Source: Sphingomonadales bacterium UBA6174 (GTDB lineage Bacteria; Pseudomonadota; Alphaproteobacteria; Sphingomonadales; Sphingomonadaceae). From it: a stretch of DNA of 11,158 nucleotides. Below the pieces are notes generated by a model, which made no database searches, was not told the DNA's origin, and saw nothing but the letters and a program-made list of their open reading frames with translations. The DNA is taken from contig DITW01000003.1 of assembly GCA_002422945.1 (NCBI GenBank), positions 1 through 11,158 on the forward strand, in the 5' to 3' direction. Shown here one piece after another: positions 1 to 6,261 of the stretch. The first letter of the stretch is position 1; every line of letters begins with the position of its first letter. Made by a program: the position numbers and the translations under genes.

Positions 1-2
1 TG

Positions 3-44
3 CGCGAACGCTTTTCACATCTCGGTGCGAAACTCGACGCGTAG
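3..44 (+). other. possible 3' end of an upstream gene
   Basis: The first 44 bases can be read in frame 3 as a short C-terminal tail (RERFSHLGAKLDA) ending at TAG 42-44. A second open frame from base 1 reaches a TAA at 82-84, so the choice of frame is not certain. Only about a dozen residues are visible and no family can be assigned. A plus-strand gene ending here would converge on the minus-strand Rieske gene. The rest of 45-95 shows no recognisable signal. Confidence 0.25.
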
Positions 45-95
45 CCATCTGGGCGTAATTATCGATGCTAATGGCAGGGTCTAAGTCGGGATTGG

Positions 96-152
96 GCCAA
101 AAATAAAGGGGCCGGTCGATGGGCGAGAGGTTGCGCCCATCGACCGGCCCTT
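96..152 (-). terminator. strong Rho-independent terminator of the minus-strand Rieske gene
   Basis: Bases 109-125 and 134-150 form a perfect 17-bp inverted repeat (GGGCCGGTCGATGGGCG and its complement) around an 8-nt loop. Read on the minus strand, the hairpin is followed at once by CCTTTATTTTTGG (107 down to 95), a good U-tract. It begins 13 nt after the stop codon of the minus-strand oxygenase gene, so it ends that transcript. On the plus strand the hairpin is followed only by TTGATGG, so it should act mainly on leftward transcription, though the stem could also hinder rightward readthrough. Confidence 0.92.
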
Positions 153-163
153 GATGGCTGGGG

Positions 164-1477
164 TCAGCGACGCCCTTCGATATAATCGTTCAGGATTTCA
201 TGGAAACGCTGCACGCGCTTTTCCTGATTGGGGAGCAGGCCGCCCCAATAGCCGCGCGAGTGGAGGCCGAGTTGCTGACCTTCCGCGATACTGAGATCCT
301 GTTCTGCCACCGGACCGAGTTCCATCTCGCCATAACGGCCACGCACGCGTTCAGCGCGCTTGAACGTCATCGGCCCCATTGGACCATCGACCTGATCTGT
401 CCCCGGCACCGGGGCATGCGACACGAACCAATGGTCGAAGACGCATTTTTCCGGATCGGTCGGATGCGGTTCGGAGCGGAGCACCTGAAAACCGTCCGGC
501 CACATGGTGAAGGTCACGTTCGGGAACAGGGTGTAATGATGGTAATCCGTCAACTGGCTGTCCGTCATCGTGGCATAATGGGCATAGCCTCGTTCCACGC
601 CATGCTTGCGCTTCTGCTGCTGGATCGCGACGCGGGCATCCATGGCACGATCCTCGAACGCTTTCGGATCGAGGCCCCAATAGGTCAGCGCATCGGCCAG
701 CGGCGGCTCGACAATATCCTGCGTCGGATAACGGCCAGACGGACGCACGCCCTTCATGACCATATGGTTGTGCGTATTCGGATACATTTCGAACAGGGTT
801 TCGCGATAATCATCGTCGATGATGTTCTTGATTTCCGGGTGGACGGTCGGAATATGATATGATTCATTGAAGTTATCACGGATGATCTTCCAATTGCAGT
901 CGACTTCCGCCGTCAGATAGAGAATGCGGGTCATGCGTTCCGGCTGCCAACTGTCGATCTGATCGGCGATCGGGCCAAGCCATGCCCGCACCGACGGGGC
1001 GTTGCGATCCATGTTGATCCAGACAAAGCCCATCCAGACTTCGCACGCCACTTCCACCAGCTTGGTGCGGCCACAGGGGTTGCCCAGTGGGAAATCTTCG
1101 GGGTCCTGCACTTCGAGCAAGGTGCCGTCCGGCGCCCATTTCCAGCCGTGATAGGCGCAGGTGAGCGCCTCGGCACCGCCAATTTCCGTCCATGCCAGAC
1201 GATAGCCGCGATGGGCGCAGGCATTGTAGAAGGCGCGGATCGAGCCGTCTTTCTGCTTGAGCATCACGACCGATTCCGCGCCGATATTGTGGACGAGGAA
1301 ATCGCCGGTTTCTTCAAGATCGGCGGCGCAACCGCCAATGTGCCAGACGCGGGTCCAGACCTTTTCCCACTCCGCCTTCATCCATTCGCGCGTGTAATAA
1401 CGTTCCCCTGTGATGCGGTCGCCGCGCACGGCCGGATCAAGCTCCAGCAGCTTGTTGGCGAAGATTTCGGTGTTCAT
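164..1477 (-). CDS. Rieske-type aromatic ring-hydroxylating oxygenase, alpha subunit (first paralogue)
   Basis: This 437-residue protein has the two-domain layout of Rieske non-heme iron oxygenase large subunits, which activate O2 to hydroxylate or demethylate organic substrates in the cytoplasm. The Rieske [2Fe-2S] ligands are C87-x-H89 and C107-x2-H110 (CAHRG and CAYHGW). The mononuclear iron site is in NWK...NFNESYH-x4-H: H208 and H213 are ligands and D394 (AEQD) is the likely third. The residue three before the first His, usually a bridging Asp, is E205, as in carnitine-oxygenase-type enzymes. The ATG at 1475-1477 has an AGGAG six bases upstream (1484-1488 on the complement). No beta subunit, ferredoxin or reductase gene lies beside it, which fits an alpha-only enzyme. 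It is a paralogue of the enzyme at 4893-6230, sharing NESYH and the TDSQL...YHY..LFP segment. Substrate unknown; 'dioxygenase' is only the family name. Confidence 0.93.
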   Translation of the reverse strand: MNTEIFANKLLELDPAVRGDRITGERYYTREWMKAEWEKVWTRVWHIGGCAADLEETGDFLVHNIGAESVVMLKQKDGSIRAFYNACAHRGYRLAWTEIGGAEALTCAYHGWKWAPDGTLLEVQDPEDFPLGNPCGRTKLVEVACEVWMGFVWINMDRNAPSVRAWLGPIADQIDSWQPERMTRILYLTAEVDCNWKIIRDNFNESYHIPTVHPEIKNIIDDDYRETLFEMYPNTHNHMVMKGVRPSGRYPTQDIVEPPLADALTYWGLDPKAFEDRAMDARVAIQQQKRKHGVERGYAHYATMTDSQLTDYHHYTLFPNVTFTMWPDGFQVLRSEPHPTDPEKCVFDHWFVSHAPVPGTDQVDGPMGPMTFKRAERVRGRYGEMELGPVAEQDLSIAEGQQLGLHSRGYWGGLLPNQEKRVQRFHEILNDYIEGRR

Positions 1478-1574
1478 GGCGCTCTCCTATTGGCCCAATT
1501 TGTAAACCCGTTCGGAGACCCGGCATGAGTTCCCAAAACTTGCCGTGCAGAAGGTCGTAAAATGCGCCGCCACT

Positions 1575-1592
1575 CTTTGATCTTGGTCAAAG
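1575..1592. promoter_or_regulatory. FNR/FixK-like palindromic operator candidate
   Basis: CTTTGATCTTGGTCAAAG is an 18-base palindrome with one mismatched pair. Its core TTGAT-CTTG-GTCAA (1577-1590) differs at one of ten informative positions from the FNR/FixK/Anr consensus TTGAT-N4-ATCAA. Its centre lies about 106 bases before the start codon of the minus-strand oxygenase, within range for promoter control. The match is seen directly. Binding by an FNR/CRP-family protein and oxygen-dependent control are inference. No such regulator gene is in the window. Confidence 0.45.
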
Positions 1593-1623
1593 CCAGCGAC
1601 TGCCCTAGTAAAAATGAGAGGTG

Positions 1624-1677
1624 AACCAATCTTCATGTTTTCAATTAATATATTGAATTAAAGTAATTATATTGGTT
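1624..1677. repeat. nested AT-rich inverted repeats
   Basis: Perfect 7-base arms AACCAAT (1624-1630) and ATTGGTT (1671-1677) enclose perfect 6-base arms TTCAAT (1640-1645) and ATTGAA (1652-1657). The two centres are only about two bases apart. This could be a compound operator or a cruciform-prone site upstream of the minus-strand oxygenase. AT-rich sequence yields such arms by chance fairly easily, so the role is uncertain. Confidence 0.35.
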
Positions 1678-1743
1678 TCGAAAAAGGCGGATATGTCTAT
1701 TTCTTGACGCTATGAAAGGGACTTCATCCCTGCGCATCAGGCG

Positions 1744-1755
1744 CATTTGCAAATG
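1744..1755. repeat. perfect 12-bp palindrome CATTTGCAAATG
   Basis: The 12 bases are exactly self-complementary. A TGCGC/GCGCA pair (1731-1735 and 1741-1745) overlaps its left edge. It lies between the two divergent transcription units, so an operator is possible, but no family of regulators is indicated. Confidence 0.3.
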
Positions 1756-2068
1756 GACGCGGCTAACTGGACGTTTGTTTCATAAAATAGATGAGAGTCT
1801 TATTACGAATGTCGCGCACCTGCCCGTCGATGGACACAAATCCGTTGCATGTTGGCCATGCGCCACGCAGATAATATAGCATGCTGGACAATTTGTTTGA
1901 TGCCGCATAGCATCAGCAGATCAGCCTTCATTCAATATAGGCATGGTTAGTTCAATGGCGCGCCGCGTAGTTCGAGCACGTCTTGCATTATATTGATTAT
2001 ACCAAGAAATTACGATCGGACGTTAAAGTCTGGCGATACTATCATGGAGGGGGCGTCACAGAAGATTC

Positions 2069-2548
2069 ATGCATTATCCCGCGACTTTGTTACCGGCAAG
2101 CTGTGCCGTGGTGCCCAAGTTCCGGGGGAAATGGGTGTCGCCGCCTGCGCTGGATTTTGCAGCGGATTTGATCGGCGAATATCGGTTCATGATGCTGACC
2201 GCCTTGCCGGGCAGCGGCAAGACCCGGTTGATGACCCGGATGTTCAGCGAGTTGCAGGCCAATGCTTATGTCTGTTGCTGGTTACGAATTCCGCCCCAGA
2301 TGCAGCCGCCGGGCGCGATCTCGCGGATCATCGCCACCAGCCTTGTTCGTGGCGTGATTGGTGATCGCAGCGCGACGGCAGCATTGTTGATGGGGCAGGG
2401 CATTGATCCCGGCATGATCTTGTCGGTCGCGTTGAATGAGGTGGCAGCCTTTGATGGTGCGGTCGTGCTGTTCATCGACGATATTCATCATATCGATGCC
2501 CATGCGCCCTTGCAGGAATTGCAGGGGGCTGATCGATCTTGCCCCTGA
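2069..2548 (+). CDS. N-terminal ATPase fragment of the disrupted LuxR-type regulator
   Basis: This 159-residue open frame carries the nucleotide-binding core. The Walker A motif ALPGSGKT is at residues 45-52 (bases 2201-2224), and the hydrophobic strand AVVLFIDDIHHID with its acidic pair (Walker B-like) is at 131-143. The last residues after LQELQG (ADRSCP, then stop) are out of frame and do not resemble the family. They arise from the extra G at 2524-2528. Residues before about 20 are also doubtful: the family-like N-terminus (DFVTGKLCR) lies in another frame, from 2044. On its own the product would be an ATPase piece without sensor or DNA-binding domain. Confidence 0.55.
   Translation: MHYPATLLPASCAVVPKFRGKWVSPPALDFAADLIGEYRFMMLTALPGSGKTRLMTRMFSELQANAYVCCWLRIPPQMQPPGAISRIIATSLVRGVIGDRSATAALLMGQGIDPGMILSVALNEVAAFDGAVVLFIDDIHHIDAHAPLQELQGADRSCP
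2124..2128 (+). other. probable +1 frameshift site 1 (GGGGG)
   Basis: Upstream, the frame from 2044 reads ...DFVTGKLCRGAQVPG, which fits the KL-x-R-P start of MalT-type regulators. Downstream, the next frame reads KWVSPPALDFAADL, which fits the V-S-R-P-x-L continuation. Reading four G instead of five (ccg ggg aaa) joins them. The assignment depends on family resemblance over a short region and is less certain than site 2. Confidence 0.5.
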
Positions 2549-4760
2549 AAATCTGCGGATCGTCATGGCTTCGCGGACCATGACCCGGCTCAAATTGGCG
2601 AAGGCGCGCAATGATGGCCTGCTCGTCGATCTCAAGCATCAGGATTTCGAGGTTTCGTTCAAGCAATTGCCGGAAATTATCGCGGATGCGGGACTGCCGA
2701 TTACCGAAATGGCCGAATTGCGCGAATTGTGGCATCGGACGCGCGGTTGGGTCGCCGGTCTGCGGCTATTGGCGCGCAACAAGGTCCGCACCCCTGCCAA
2801 AGCCACGAACAGTCCCGGTTTCGCCAAGAGTCGCGAGTTGCTCGATTATTTCGAGCAGGAGGTGTTTGCTGGCCTGTCCGATGCGGCGCGGGGTGCGCTG
2901 GATGTGATGTTGACGCCGCGCCGACTGGTGCATGATCTGATGCTGACCTTGGGCGGGGATGAGGAGGCGGCGGCCTATCTTGATGAACTGGAGGCTCAAG
3001 GTCTGTTGACCCGCTTGCCGCATCAGGCGGTGCGCACCTATCGCGCTGCGCCGTTGTTGGTCGAGGCGACGCGCGCGCATTCGCTGCTGGCGTCAGAAGA
3101 AGTCGCGGCATTGCATCGGCGCTGTTGCGACTGGTTCGAGGCGCAGGGCCAATTGACGGTCGCGGCGGCGCATGCGGTGGATGGCGGGGACATTCAACGC
3201 GCAATCCTGCTGATCGAGCGTTGCGGCATTGCCATGATTGCGGATGGCGATATCACTGAATTGCAATCATGGCTGCCGAGCCTGCCCTTGGCGGATTTGC
3301 GGCGGCATCCGATTGCGCTGCTGGCCGTCGCATGGGCGCTGTCGTTACTTTACCGGCTGGATGAGGCAGCGGAAATGCTGTCGCTATTGGAGCAGGATCT
3401 TGTCGCGACGCCTGCACTGGCGGCACAACTTGATGCCAATATATCGGCGCTGCGCATCATGCATTTATCGATGCGCGACGATTTCCAGAATGTCAGCGTG
3501 CATGCGCGGATCTGGCGGCAGAAATATGCCGGGGCCAATGACTGGTTTGAAAATGTCGTCGACAATTCGATCAGCTTCAGCCTTGCGCTGACGGGGCAGG
3601 CGGATCGCGCCCGTATGGTGCTTGAACGCGCCTATTTGCCAGATTTCTGCGCAAACAGCCCCTATGCGGCGATTTACAGCCGCAGCATCTTGGGGCTGAT
3701 CGACTTGCGCGATGGTCAGGTACGCCGGGCGGAGGCGAATTTTTCATGGGCGGTGAAAAAGGCCGAGACCGATATCAGCCCGAATTCGACGGGCGGGGTG
3801 ATGGCGGCAGGCTTGCTGGCCAGCGCCTGTTACGAACGCAATGACATTGCGCGGGTGCAGGAGCTGATCGCCAGCTATGCATGGTCGCTGCACGCCCATT
3901 TGTTCACCGATGCCAGATTCCATGCCTATCGCGCCAAGGCGCGGGACCTGTCGCATCGTGGCCAATATCGCGCGGCGATTACCAGCCTTGAACGCATTCT
4001 CGATGCGGGGCCTGCGGTGCGCCTGATGCGGGTCCATGTCGATGTGCTGGCGGAAAAGATCATTGTCGCGCTCGACAATCGCGATACCCGCATGGCAACA
4101 GCCTATATCCGCGCGCTGGACGATCAGATGCAGACGATTGGCCCCGATGCTGGCCCGCGCGCTTATGCCGAGGCGGTGTTGCTGGGGTCGCAGGCGCATC
4201 TCGATATCGTGCTGGGCATGCCGGAAAACGCGATGGCGTTGCTGGCAAAAGCCATTCGCATCGATATCGGCAGCGGCTGGCGTTTGCGCGCATTTCATTG
4301 GGCGGTGCTGATGGTGCGCGCGTTGTGGCGGCAAAACAAACGCAAGCCGGCGATGCGGTTGCTGGATCGCTTGCTGGGCTATGCCGCCCGGGCGGGGATT
4401 TTCCGCACGATATTGGATGGCGGCAGCGATATTGCCGAGGTGCTGAACGCGATCGCGCAGGAGGGGCGTGGCCGGACAGATCGGCGCAAGGCGCGGCTGT
4501 TGCAGATGCTGCGCGAGGCATTCGATCCGCGCCTCGCCCGCCCGCGCGAGGAGGCCAATGCCGGGGCGACGGAAGCGCAGAATGTCCTGACCGAGCGCGA
4601 AATCGCGCTTATTCGCTTTGCCCGTGCGGGCCTGACCAATCGCCAGATCGCCGAACGCATGCATGTGAGCGAAAACACGATCAAATGGCATTTGAAGAAT
4701 GTGTTTGAAAAAGCGGGCATCAAACGCCGCGCTGAACTGGCGGGCATTCAGCTGCGCTGA
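2436..4760 (+). CDS. C-terminal TPR-like/HTH fragment of the LuxR-type regulator
   Basis: The open frame encodes 774 residues, but only sequence from CTG 2529 onward (LIDLAPENLRIVMASR...) looks genuine. The first 31 or so residues are an out-of-frame reading of the ATPase part. ATG 2565 inside VMASR is the first family-like Met. The middle is a long helical, Ala/Leu-rich region resembling the TPR-like sensor of MalT proteins. Residues 716-774 (bases 4581-4757) are a LuxR-type HTH: LTEREIALIRFARAGLTNRQ, then IAERMHVSENTIKWHLKNVF, ending KAGIKRRAEL, matching the GerE/LuxR consensus. If translated alone it would lack the Walker A site and so would not be a normal ATP-controlled switch. Confidence 0.75.
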   Translation: MRWQPLMVRSCCSSTIFIISMPMRPCRNCRGLIDLAPENLRIVMASRTMTRLKLAKARNDGLLVDLKHQDFEVSFKQLPEIIADAGLPITEMAELRELWHRTRGWVAGLRLLARNKVRTPAKATNSPGFAKSRELLDYFEQEVFAGLSDAARGALDVMLTPRRLVHDLMLTLGGDEEAAAYLDELEAQGLLTRLPHQAVRTYRAAPLLVEATRAHSLLASEEVAALHRRCCDWFEAQGQLTVAAAHAVDGGDIQRAILLIERCGIAMIADGDITELQSWLPSLPLADLRRHPIALLAVAWALSLLYRLDEAAEMLSLLEQDLVATPALAAQLDANISALRIMHLSMRDDFQNVSVHARIWRQKYAGANDWFENVVDNSISFSLALTGQADRARMVLERAYLPDFCANSPYAAIYSRSILGLIDLRDGQVRRAEANFSWAVKKAETDISPNSTGGVMAAGLLASACYERNDIARVQELIASYAWSLHAHLFTDARFHAYRAKARDLSHRGQYRAAITSLERILDAGPAVRLMRVHVDVLAEKIIVALDNRDTRMATAYIRALDDQMQTIGPDAGPRAYAEAVLLGSQAHLDIVLGMPENAMALLAKAIRIDIGSGWRLRAFHWAVLMVRALWRQNKRKPAMRLLDRLLGYAARAGIFRTILDGGSDIAEVLNAIAQEGRGRTDRRKARLLQMLREAFDPRLARPREEANAGATEAQNVLTEREIALIRFARAGLTNRQIAERMHVSENTIKWHLKNVFEKAGIKRRAELAGIQLR
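2524..2528 (+). other. probable +1 frameshift site 2 (GGGGG)
   Basis: The ATPase frame (codons cag ggg gct) runs to a stop at 2546-2548, while the sensor/HTH frame picks up at ctg 2529. With four G the codons become cag ggg ctg atc gat, giving LQELQG-LIDLAPENLRIVMASR. This is the usual sequence between the Walker B strand and the sensor arginine in this family. One inserted base is the simplest explanation. Confidence 0.8.
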
Positions 4761-4789
4761 TTGTGGTTCGAAAACCCCCTACCCACACC

Positions 4790-4813
4790 AGCCACCCCCA
4801 TGAGCGGGTGGTT
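4790..4813 (+). terminator. weak hairpin after the regulator gene
   Basis: CCACCC (4792-4797) pairs with GGGTGG (4806-4811) around an 8-base loop. One wobble and one A-T pair can extend the stem. It starts about 30 bases after the regulator stop. No T-run follows, so it is at best a weak or factor-assisted terminator; it could instead be an operator for the downstream operon. Confidence 0.25.
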
Positions 4814-4853
4814 ATAGCAGCGAATATGCCCGCTAACCCTTATGCGCTAGAGA

Positions 4854-4865
4854 TGCCGAACGGCA
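4854..4865. repeat. small inverted repeat upstream of the second Rieske gene
   Basis: TGCCGAACGGCA has perfect 5-base arms around AA and ends 27 bases before the ATG at 4893. Its place between the regulator and the operon start makes it a possible operator or 5'-leader hairpin. Size and GC content allow chance occurrence. Confidence 0.2.
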
Positions 4866-4892
4866 CGGCTTAGAAATATAGTGGAGAGAGCG

Positions 4893-6230
4893 ATGACGCA
4901 GGCGCCAGAGTTTCAGGTGGACCCGGCTTCCTATTGGTCGAAGGAATGGGCCGAACAGGAATGGACGCATCTTTGGTCCAAGGTCTGGCACATGGGACCG
5001 CGCGTTGAAGAAGTCGCGGAAAACGGCGATGTGTATGTGCATTCGCTGGGCCGCGAGAGCCTGTTGTTCGTCCGCACCGATGGGGGCGAGGCCAAGGGTT
5101 TTTTTAACGTCTGCCGCCATCGCGCCAGCCGGTTGTTGCTGAATGCGGATGGGCCGACCTTCGTCAATCAGTTCCACTGCCCCTTTCATGGCTGGTGCTA
5201 TAATCTCGATGGTGAATTGACCCATGTGCCGTATCGCGAGCGTTTCGACGAAAATGTGTTGAGCGAACCCGGTCGCGCAGATCTGAAGTCGTTCCGGGTG
5301 GAGAGTTTCGCAGGCTGGCTGTGGTATACGCTCGATGACGAAGCACCGTCGCTGATGGAGTATCTCGGCCCGCTTGCCGCGAAGCTTGACGCCTATAAAA
5401 TGGAGCGGGCGACGATCATCGATTACAAGACGTTCGAATTCGGCTGCAATTGGAAGACGACTTTCGATGCGTTTAACGAAAGCTACCACTTCCAGACACT
5501 GCATTCCGAAATTCTGGCGTGGGGCAATGAGGATGCGCCGATCACGCTCCTCAATATCCATAGCTATATGGTCAATGAATATGGCAGGCCGAGCAAGCTC
5601 TATCCTGAACAGGTGAAGCTCAATCCGTCACTGGAGAATCTGTTGTCCGCCAATGGCATCGATCCGGCGACATTCACGGGCAAGGCCACCGATGTGCGCG
5701 CTGCCGTTCAGCAGGCCAAGCGCGCCAAGCAGGGCAAGTCGGTATTTCCTTATGAAAATCTGACCGATAGCCAGCTTTCCGATGCCTATCATTATCAGTT
5801 GTTCCCCAGTACCCATTTCAACCTCTTTCCAGAATTCTACGTAACGCTGCGCTATCGTCCACATCCGAGTGGCGATCCGGAGAAAATGTATTTCGACTTC
5901 ATCATGTGCGCGACACTGGAAGAAGGCGAAACCGTCCCGCCCTATGAACATCGAGTCGTGCGCGGCGGTGAAGAGCCGGTGGAGGATGTCCTCAAATGGG
6001 GCGTGCGCAAGCATCCTGTGGTGAACGAGGTGCTGGGCCAGGACGTCGATCTGGTCGAATTTGTGCAAAATGGCCAGCGGTCGCAAAGTTTCGAGGGCGC
6101 TATTCTCAGCGTCGACGAACGGCGGATCGCCCATTTCCATCACAATATCGCCGAACTGATCAGCGGTCGCTCAATCCGCGATCTGCTTGCCAGCAACCCG
6201 GTGGAGCCGGACGCGCATAGCGGTCATTGA
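4893..6230 (+). CDS. Rieske-type aromatic ring-hydroxylating oxygenase, alpha subunit (second paralogue)
   Basis: The product is a 445-residue Rieske oxygenase large subunit. I chose ATG 4893 because GGAGAG (4883-4888) lies four bases before it; a GTG at 4881 in the same frame would overlap that site. The Rieske ligands are C74-x-H76 and C96-x2-H99 (CRHR and CPFHGW). The mononuclear iron site is in NWKTTFDAFNESYH-x4-H: H199 and H204, with D384 (GQD) as probable third ligand. The usual bridging Asp is replaced by E196. It is the first gene of a five-gene plus-strand operon, followed after 31 bases by a ThuA-like gene. It resembles the minus-strand oxygenase throughout the catalytic domain but has no matching beta subunit, ferredoxin or reductase here. 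The substrate is not identifiable. Transcription probably starts in 4761-4882, but no clear promoter was seen. Confidence 0.93.
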   Translation: MTQAPEFQVDPASYWSKEWAEQEWTHLWSKVWHMGPRVEEVAENGDVYVHSLGRESLLFVRTDGGEAKGFFNVCRHRASRLLLNADGPTFVNQFHCPFHGWCYNLDGELTHVPYRERFDENVLSEPGRADLKSFRVESFAGWLWYTLDDEAPSLMEYLGPLAAKLDAYKMERATIIDYKTFEFGCNWKTTFDAFNESYHFQTLHSEILAWGNEDAPITLLNIHSYMVNEYGRPSKLYPEQVKLNPSLENLLSANGIDPATFTGKATDVRAAVQQAKRAKQGKSVFPYENLTDSQLSDAYHYQLFPSTHFNLFPEFYVTLRYRPHPSGDPEKMYFDFIMCATLEEGETVPPYEHRVVRGGEEPVEDVLKWGVRKHPVVNEVLGQDVDLVEFVQNGQRSQSFEGAILSVDERRIAHFHHNIAELISGRSIRDLLASNPVEPDAHSGH

Positions 6231-6261
6231 TCCTTGTGCCGACATTTGTGGAGTCCCGCCG

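Larger units (their letters stand above)
1478..2043. other. AT-rich divergent intergenic region, no gene
   Basis: About 565 bases separate the minus-strand oxygenase start from the regulator. I find no convincing coding frame here. The stretch is clearly more AT-rich than the flanking genes and dense in inverted repeats: an FNR-like palindrome (1575-1592), nested AACCAAT/ATTGGTT and TTCAAT/ATTGAA arms (1624-1677), a perfect CATTTGCAAATG palindrome (1744-1755), AGCATGCT (1878-1885), and TGATGC/GCATCA around a six-base loop (1898-1915). It must hold the promoter of the minus-strand oxygenase and probably that of the regulator. I could not place -35/-10 elements with confidence. Confidence 0.7.
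2044..4760 (+). pseudogene. MalT-like LuxR-family (STAND ATPase) transcriptional regulator, frame-disrupted
   Basis: Joined across three frames this is a full-length MalT-type regulator of about 900 residues: N-terminal segment, P-loop STAND ATPase, helical TPR-like sensor region and C-terminal LuxR helix-turn-helix. Removing one G from GGGGG at 2124-2128 joins KLCRGAQVPG to KWVSPPALDF. Removing one G from GGGGG at 2524-2528 joins IDDIHHIDAHAPLQELQG to LIDLAPENLRIVMASR. Both joins recreate normal family sequence. The start is uncertain. ATG 2044 opens the first frame, but no clear ribosome binding site precedes it. ATG 2069 opens the second frame and has GGAGGGGG 15 bases upstream, rather far. 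It lies between the two Rieske genes and is the likely pathway regulator. Whether the gene is truly broken or the sequence contains two errors cannot be decided here. Confidence 0.8.

Noticed and set aside
200..862. Plus-strand open frame of 220 codons
   Set aside because: It lies antisense inside the minus-strand Rieske gene, has no family-like sequence and no ribosome site; a shadow of high-GC coding DNA.
1983..2171. Short plus-strand frame starting at TTG before the regulator
   Set aside because: The translation does not resemble any family and overlaps the regulator's better-supported N-terminus. A third G5 run (2049-2053) could link it, but the join gives no family-like sequence.
2524..2528. 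Programmed ribosomal frameshifting in the regulator
   Set aside because: It would need two separate +1 shifts at plain G runs in one gene with no visible stimulatory structure; insertion mutations or sequence errors are simpler.
3744..4691. Minus-strand open frame of 315 codons, opposite the regulator
   Set aside because: His/Arg/Gln-rich composition and no recognisable motif; the opposite strand encodes the regulator's sensor and HTH domain.
4792..4811. CCACCC/GGGTGG hairpin and the similar ACACCCACC/GGTGGTGT element at 9105-9122 as a shared operator
   Set aside because: The resemblance is limited to short C/G-rich arms with different spacing; not enough to call a common regulatory site.
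4833..5561. Minus-strand open frame of 242 codons, opposite the second Rieske gene
   Set aside because: It overlaps the Rieske [2Fe-2S] domain coding strand and shows no domain or start signal.
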